Assembly: GCA_016193115.1 (NCBI GenBank)
Contig: JACPSV010000219.1
Location: 1-11,367 of the forward strand
DNA: 11,367 bases
Reading direction: 5' to 3'
From: Elusimicrobiota bacterium
GTDB lineage: Bacteria; Elusimicrobiota; Elusimicrobia; 2-02-FULL-39-32
Shown here piece by piece: positions 10,201 to 11,367 of this stretch (positions are counted from its first letter, which is position 1; each line of letters starts with the position of its first letter). The notes beneath the pieces were generated by a model. The model was given only the letters and a program-made list of their open reading frames with translations, ran no database searches and was not told the origin of the DNA. The position numbers and the translations under genes were made by a program.

Positions 10201-11367
10201 CGCATGGCGTTTGTCATGGGTTCAGGCGACAACGTTGCGGATAAGGAATTTGTAGACCATATTGAGAAACTGATCGCTAAAGTGGAAAAGTTAGGCGCGG
10301 TTAGCAAAGATATCAAAGGCGGCAAGGAGTTAGAAGGAATGGAATTTACTATGAAGGACGAAGAACTTATATTTTCCACGGATTTGGACACGGCTCTGAA
10401 AGATTTGAGGGAAGAGATTAAAAAGGAGACTGGTGACCGGTATAGCAACGATTTGATTGACGCCCAGATAGACCATATTTTTAGGGCCAGAGCCGCGTTG
10501 GAAAAGGAAAAGGTGGGTGAGGGAGGAGGGTTTGTGAATGGGCAGCCTGCCAGCGTGGAGGGAGGGGTGCGCAGGTCCAACACCACGGACCAGAGCGCAT
10601 CCTACAATGTGGCAAAAGTTGTCATGGGGATTCGGGCATTAGAGCGGCAGTATGGAGAAGGCAGTTCCGCGGCAAAGGAGGCAATCGCAAAGGAAGGACT
10701 CAACAAATACAATGTCAAACTATCGGAAAGTGTGGGAGAGTCCACGTTGTCACAGGTATTTAGCCGGGGACGAGGTCGCGTGTTGACGTTTGGCGGGTCG
10801 GGGACAATGGATGTGGCGCGGGAGATCGCTCATTCTATCACTGGCAGCCAGGCTGTGGAGGTACAAGGCGCTAAACTAAGCGATCTCTTAAATGTGATGC
10901 AATCTGGACGCAGGGTTATCATTGGGGATCGAAAGGATGTGATTGCCGCGGAAGTGAAAAGAGTAGTGGAATTCCTGACGAAAGAAGGAGAAATGGATTA
11001 CGGAGAGGTGTTGGGCGCCGTAGATCCCAGCTATTTGCGGGAAATTCTTGTGGGCGCATTGAGGGAATTGGCTGTGGGAGAAGGGAAAAATGAAACGGAA
11101 AAACGTGACATCGCGGAAAAATTTGACAAAACAGTAAAAGAGTTGGAGAAAAAATCGTCCTCCTTGGGCGAGTTGAAAAACGGCCTTGCCAGTGAGTTTA
11201 GCGGTATAAAGAAAGCGGCAGATAAGATTGAAATCATAGATTCTAAGTTGTCAGAGATGAAATCTGAGAAAGTGGCGGAGATTGCCAGGGACGCGAGAGG
11301 GAAGGTGATCTTAACGAATGAAAGCGGGTTGAGGGGCGTAGACTTTGGATATATCAATATCCGGATC
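1..11367 (+). CDS. Giant multidomain protein with embedded SecA-like motor, internal fragment
   Basis: Frame 1 is open through the entire window (3,789 codons, roughly 0.4 MDa) with neither start nor stop, so both ends are missing. The translation has a consistent protein-like texture throughout: alternating beta-rich, helical, disordered, hydrophobic and coiled-coil segments, ending in a recognisable SecA-type ATPase. TGA does not occur in frame, so no code reassignment is needed. The likely setting is a giant gene of the Candidatus Omnitrophota kind, for which membrane segments plus divergent SecA/DEAD domains have been described; this is recalled family knowledge and not a search result. 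The probable location is the cell envelope: beta-rich parts outside, hydrophobic block in the membrane, motor in the cytoplasm. That topology is inferred. No neighbouring gene is visible, so operon and regulation cannot be judged. The coding claim is near certain; the function is speculative. Confidence 0.97.
546..570. repeat. Dispersed-repeat-like sequence embedded in frame
   Basis: The stretch containing CTGAGCAAAGTCGAAGG, preceded by GCCTGTC, matches the widely dispersed bacterial repeat whose usual form reads CCTGTCCTGAGC then GAAGTCGAAGG. In the gene's frame it encodes PVLSKVEG (183-190); on the opposite strand it reads PFDFAQDRP. Both peptides are typical translations of this repeat when it lands in coding DNA. 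Here it sits between two beta-like segments in a Gly/Glu-rich loop (about 179-197), which would tolerate an insertion. The repeat identity is from memory; a search of the host genome for other copies would settle it. Confidence 0.6.
1201..2010 (+). other. Helical region (residues 401-670)
   Basis: After a basic, Gln/Lys-rich helix (AKAMDQAQKAKQKREQVANL, 401-420) the protein turns mostly helical and alanine-rich. Recognisable stretches include DNLRAASNALNRYIVVSAF (436+ region, near 476-494), AQRVVSYVAAVQAAQTARAG (683-base-equivalent residues 563-582) and LDKAITKAQSGDLRGALSAY (638-657). The last of these has the small-residue pattern of a helical-hairpin repeat, but one unit is not enough to call a TPR. 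A Gly-rich loop (about 582-596) divides the region. I do not recognise a family. It may be a spacer or a helical bundle between the beta region and the disordered linker. Confidence 0.4.
2011..2580 (+). other. Disordered low-complexity Ala/Pro/Arg/Ser linker (residues 671-860)
   Basis: The protein loses globular character from NTQAQAQAPPTRVVATRVAA (672-691) and becomes strongly biased between about 781 and 850, where short Arg-Pro and Ala-Ala-Arg-Pro units recur irregularly (RPTARPA, AARPAVR, AARPAAS, ATRPTAR, SAAPSPR). One short hydrophobic interruption (VGFFGGIGQRL, 727-737; FVTWVTGG, 752-759) sits in it. Such segments act as flexible tethers in surface proteins. The DNA is C-rich and open in several other frames here, which is why spurious overlapping reading frames crowd this part of the window. 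It also hosts the dispersed repeat at 2088-2118. Confidence 0.75.
2088..2118. repeat. REP-like palindromic repeat inserted in frame
   Basis: The core ATTCCGGCGAAAGACGGAGT (2093-2112) forms an imperfect hairpin: arms ATTCCGGC and GACGGAGT around a GAAA loop, with one G-A mismatch and one T-G wobble. With its flanks (CCGTC before, CCAGTC after) it matches the common dispersed element that usually reads GTCATTCCGGCGAAAGCCGG followed by AATCCAG. On the opposite strand it reads DWTPSFAGMTG, the usual translation of that element. In the gene's frame it gives SPRHSGERRSPVSADP (695-710), all within the disordered linker. A weaker direct echo (about 16 of 26 positions) lies at 2155-2180. In-frame insertion of palindromic repeats in coding DNA is known from Rickettsia (RPE); this is the same idea, not the same family. 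Confidence 0.65.
2581..3060 (+). other. Charged helical segment (residues 861-1020)
   Basis: The segment is rich in Arg, Lys, Glu and Asp. MSRREQQKLAAADNARVDRR (868-887) and NEAKSREAQSGLKDKEKRL (894-912) read as a continuous charged helix. A loop with GIINSGGVFGIGGD (947-960) follows, then a second helical run NLRAGIQNSTERVQRLTTQR (1000-1019). It marks the end of the disordered linker and the start of normal globular composition. It also coincides with the change from C-rich to G-rich coding strand. No family is recognised. Confidence 0.4.
3061..5232 (+). other. Long beta-rich region with recurring Y-E-G-T/S strands (residues 1021-1744)
   Basis: About 720 residues of alternating hydrophobic strands and Gly/Asp/Asn turns, with many aromatic residues and no membrane segment. 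A strand motif recurs: YEGTAEMDSG (1072-1081), YEGTMEMNAAG (1287-1297), YEGSFNGEGKW (1448-1458) and AKGTYESDLEPG (1624-1635). Weaker relatives are MTGKLDGKNW (1195-1204) and VQGKYAQGS (1225-1233). Spacing is irregular (about 60 to 215 residues), so this is a family of related strands and not a fixed-period repeat. The pattern recalls beta-solenoid or beta-propeller surface proteins, but the RHS/YD consensus is absent. A role in attachment or substrate binding is plausible and unproven. Confidence 0.55.
5233..5640 (+). other. Gly/Pro hinge and short beta unit (residues 1745-1880)
   Basis: STGDASGPGPTPG (1745-1757) is a clear flexible hinge. It is followed by strands FTISVTSGKLTTREEKDSTT (1759-1778) and ASVEVKGKITFLGHLGEGG (1790-1808), then a short helical stretch with the loop IGGELGDKDSRG (1834-1845) and the strands VYIIDESGRTKLTFGLFGG (1846-1864). 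It ends with Gly-rich residues leading into the hydrophobic block. It looks like a small beta domain that connects the putative outer part to the membrane-proximal part. Confidence 0.4.
5641..7620 (+). other. Hydrophobic, Ala/Gly-rich region with possible membrane segments (residues 1881-2540)
   Basis: Charge density falls and apolar stretches appear: SIIFVGLPGVGNAFNWF (1890-1906), VAVSLIPIPGLNLAV (1940-1954), PPIILIGQFI (2225-2234), IAVIALILFVPFGLG (2281-2295), FGAIFGVVGHFFQPLWV (2429-2445) and SVTIFGLVGTGLHNFVNFVG (2484-2503). The 2281-2295 stretch, uncharged until Lys2296, is the best transmembrane candidate. Between them lies a very Ala-rich amphipathic helical run (about 1981-2110). Several segments contain Gly/Pro and are shorter than a classical helix, so re-entrant or amphipathic membrane association is as likely as simple spanning. 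The block precedes the coiled coil and the motor, which suggests it anchors the ATPase side to the membrane. Confidence 0.55.
7621..8160 (+). other. Unassigned mixed alpha/beta segment (residues 2541-2720)
   Basis: The sequence becomes soluble and charged after the membrane block. It contains LEFAQEIRNARDTN (2558-2571), a strand-like stretch AEILFVKDKESGERAHLKG (2599-2617), a Ser/Lys/Gly-rich loop (about 2623-2640), then strands YNANINGRQVEVRLTDKLL (2644-2662) and a helical pattern to about 2720. I recognise no family and no catalytic motif. Confidence 0.35.
8161..8910 (+). other. Predicted Lys/Glu coiled coil (residues 2721-2970)
   Basis: Two long charged helical stretches with hydrophobic residues at heptad-like spacing: AAEIIKEVDNELNSINQDLE (2724-2743) continuing to about 2830, and SLKERAQKLRQVEEGQFKKS (2889-2908) continuing through ETIQSLEQEILQAEQDLREN (2910-2929) to about 2956. 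Lys and Glu dominate, and proline occurs only at the apparent turns (2762, 2930-2933). The pattern fits an antiparallel coiled-coil hairpin or a long stalk between the membrane region and the motor. I judged heptads by eye only. Confidence 0.6.
8941..9750 (+). other. Helical lead-in to the motor (residues 2981-3250)
   Basis: The stretch begins with an Arg/Trp-rich amphipathic segment (SGWGDQLRAWRAGIRSWVAS, 2981-3000) and ALGRFFGIGAGGAVKF (3002-3017), which could lie on the membrane surface. It then runs as mostly charged helices to about 3250. Its last part (TVAQKFFLSMKISENILKRN, 3223-3242) sits where SecA has the helices that precede its Walker A motif. I cannot match it to SecA residue by residue. 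Confidence 0.4.
9811..9831 (+). other. Motif I / Walker A of the motor (residues 3271-3277)
   Basis: TMGGGKT stands where SecA has TGEGKT. The phosphate-binding Lys3276 and the Mg-coordinating Thr3277 are kept. The Glu before Gly-Lys-Thr in SecA is replaced by Gly. Confidence 0.85.
10168..10188 (+). other. Motif II / DEAD box of the motor (residues 3390-3396)
   Basis: IADEADV contains a literal Asp-Glu-Ala-Asp (3392-3395) where SecA has DEVD. It follows the strand VNVRI as expected for Walker B. The glutamate that activates water (Glu3393) is present. The following ASLSRMAFVMGSG corresponds to SecA's ILIDEARTPLIISG. Confidence 0.85.
10783..10806 (+). other. Motif III of the motor (residues 3595-3602)
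   Basis: LTFGGSGT aligns with SecA's LAGMTGT. It is preceded by VKLSESVGESTLSQVFSR (3573-3590), which resembles SecA's NENQTLASITFQNYFR segment, and followed by MDVAREI where SecA has ADTEAFE. This SecA-specific context is the best evidence against a generic DEAD-box helicase. Confidence 0.75.
10993..11226 (+). other. Extra helical insert between motifs IV and V (about residues 3665-3742)
   Basis: SecA has roughly 60 residues from its motif IV strand to the TN of motif V; here there are about 133. The surplus, about 75 residues, is charged and helical (EKRDIAEKFDKTVKELEKKS, 3700-3719, and the run after it). The SecA-like register resumes at EIIDSKLSEMKSEKVAEIAR (3744-3763). Confidence 0.6.
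11311..11349 (+). other. Motif V of the motor (residues 3771-3783)
   Basis: LTNESGLRGVDFG aligns with SecA's ATNMAGRGTDI; Thr, Asn, Gly and the Arg-Gly-x-Asp core are kept. One residue (Leu3777) is extra between Gly and Arg. The window ends six residues later, before motif VI. Confidence 0.75.

Larger units (their letters stand above)
9751..11367 (+). other. SecA-like DEAD motor, missing its C-terminal end (residues 3251-3789+)
   Basis: SecA drives preproteins through SecYEG by ATP hydrolysis, with two RecA-like folds (NBD1, NBD2) and a preprotein-crosslinking insert between motifs II and III. The order here matches: Walker A (MGGGKT, 3272-3277), GKGVAELIAAKTTDAGG (motif Ia area, 3293-3309), GRVIVYDMTTRGF (motif Ib area, 3353-3365), DEAD (3392-3395), about 200 residues in the position of the crosslinking domain, LTFGGSGT (motif III, 3595-3602), RRVIIGD (motif IV area, 3637-3643) and TNESGLRGVDF (motif V, 3772-3782). 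The spacing from II to III is close to that of SecA, and the segment just before motif V resembles SecA's VLNAK region. Differences: Gly replaces Glu in Walker A, and about 75 extra residues lie before motif V. The motif set argues for an active ATPase. It is not the housekeeping SecA, which is a free protein of about 850-900 residues. Motif VI is outside the window. Confidence 0.82.

Noticed and set aside
9580..10586. Reverse open frames of 122 and 171 codons opposite the motor
   Set aside because: The forward frame there carries ordered SecA motifs, so the antisense frames are shadows.
9751..11367. The housekeeping secA gene itself
   Set aside because: The domain is continuous with about 3,250 residues upstream in the same frame, lacks SecA's normal N-terminus, and carries substitutions and an insert not seen in ordinary SecA.
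1..11367. CRISPR array, tRNA, rRNA, riboswitch or terminator
   Set aside because: No regularly spaced direct repeats, cloverleaf, or GC hairpin followed by a T run was seen, and every base is within the open frame.

Overview
The whole window lies inside one protein-coding gene. Forward frame 1 is open from the first to the last base: 3,789 codons with no stop, no start that can be placed, and no end. By a simple uniform-base estimate, a run this long has a chance of about 10^-79. The gene therefore enters from the left and leaves to the right, and the shorter open frames on either strand are shadows of it. I see no intergenic DNA, RNA gene, promoter or terminator.

The protein is a giant multidomain polypeptide. 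From left to right (residues counted from window base 1): a beta-rich, soluble-looking region (about 1-400); a helical region (401-670); a disordered Ala/Pro/Arg/Ser linker (about 671-860); a charged helical segment (861-1020); a long beta-rich region with recurring Tyr-Glu-Gly-Thr/Ser strands (1021-1744); a Gly/Pro hinge and a short beta unit (1745-1880); a hydrophobic, Ala-rich region with several possible membrane segments (1881-2540); an unassigned mixed region (2541-2720); a Lys/Glu-rich predicted coiled coil (2721-2970); a helical lead-in (2981-3250); and a SecA-like ATPase motor (about 3250 to the window end). The motor has a Walker A lysine, a literal DEAD box, a SecA-type motif III and motif V. 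Its motif VI and the rest of the protein lie past the right edge.

A SecA-type motor within a giant protein that also has membrane segments and long beta-rich regions fits what has been reported for giant genes of Candidatus Omnitrophota, tiny and probably predatory or epibiotic bacteria. There, divergent SecA/DEAD domains are a recurring part of the giant proteins and roles in attachment and prey cell-wall attack were proposed. I recall that work and could not check it. The taxon is an inference from architecture; composition (roughly half GC in the lines I counted) does not decide it.

Two short sequences of widespread dispersed-repeat type are embedded in frame (546-570 and 2088-2118), the second in the disordered linker. 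Strand composition also changes: sampled lines in roughly the first 2.5 kb are mostly C-rich on the coding strand, while sampled lines after about 2.6 kb are strongly G-rich. Both suggest a gene that grows by accretion of modules and repeats. My working model is a membrane-associated giant surface protein with a cytoplasmic ATPase unit that might drive its own export or another transport step. The function is untested.
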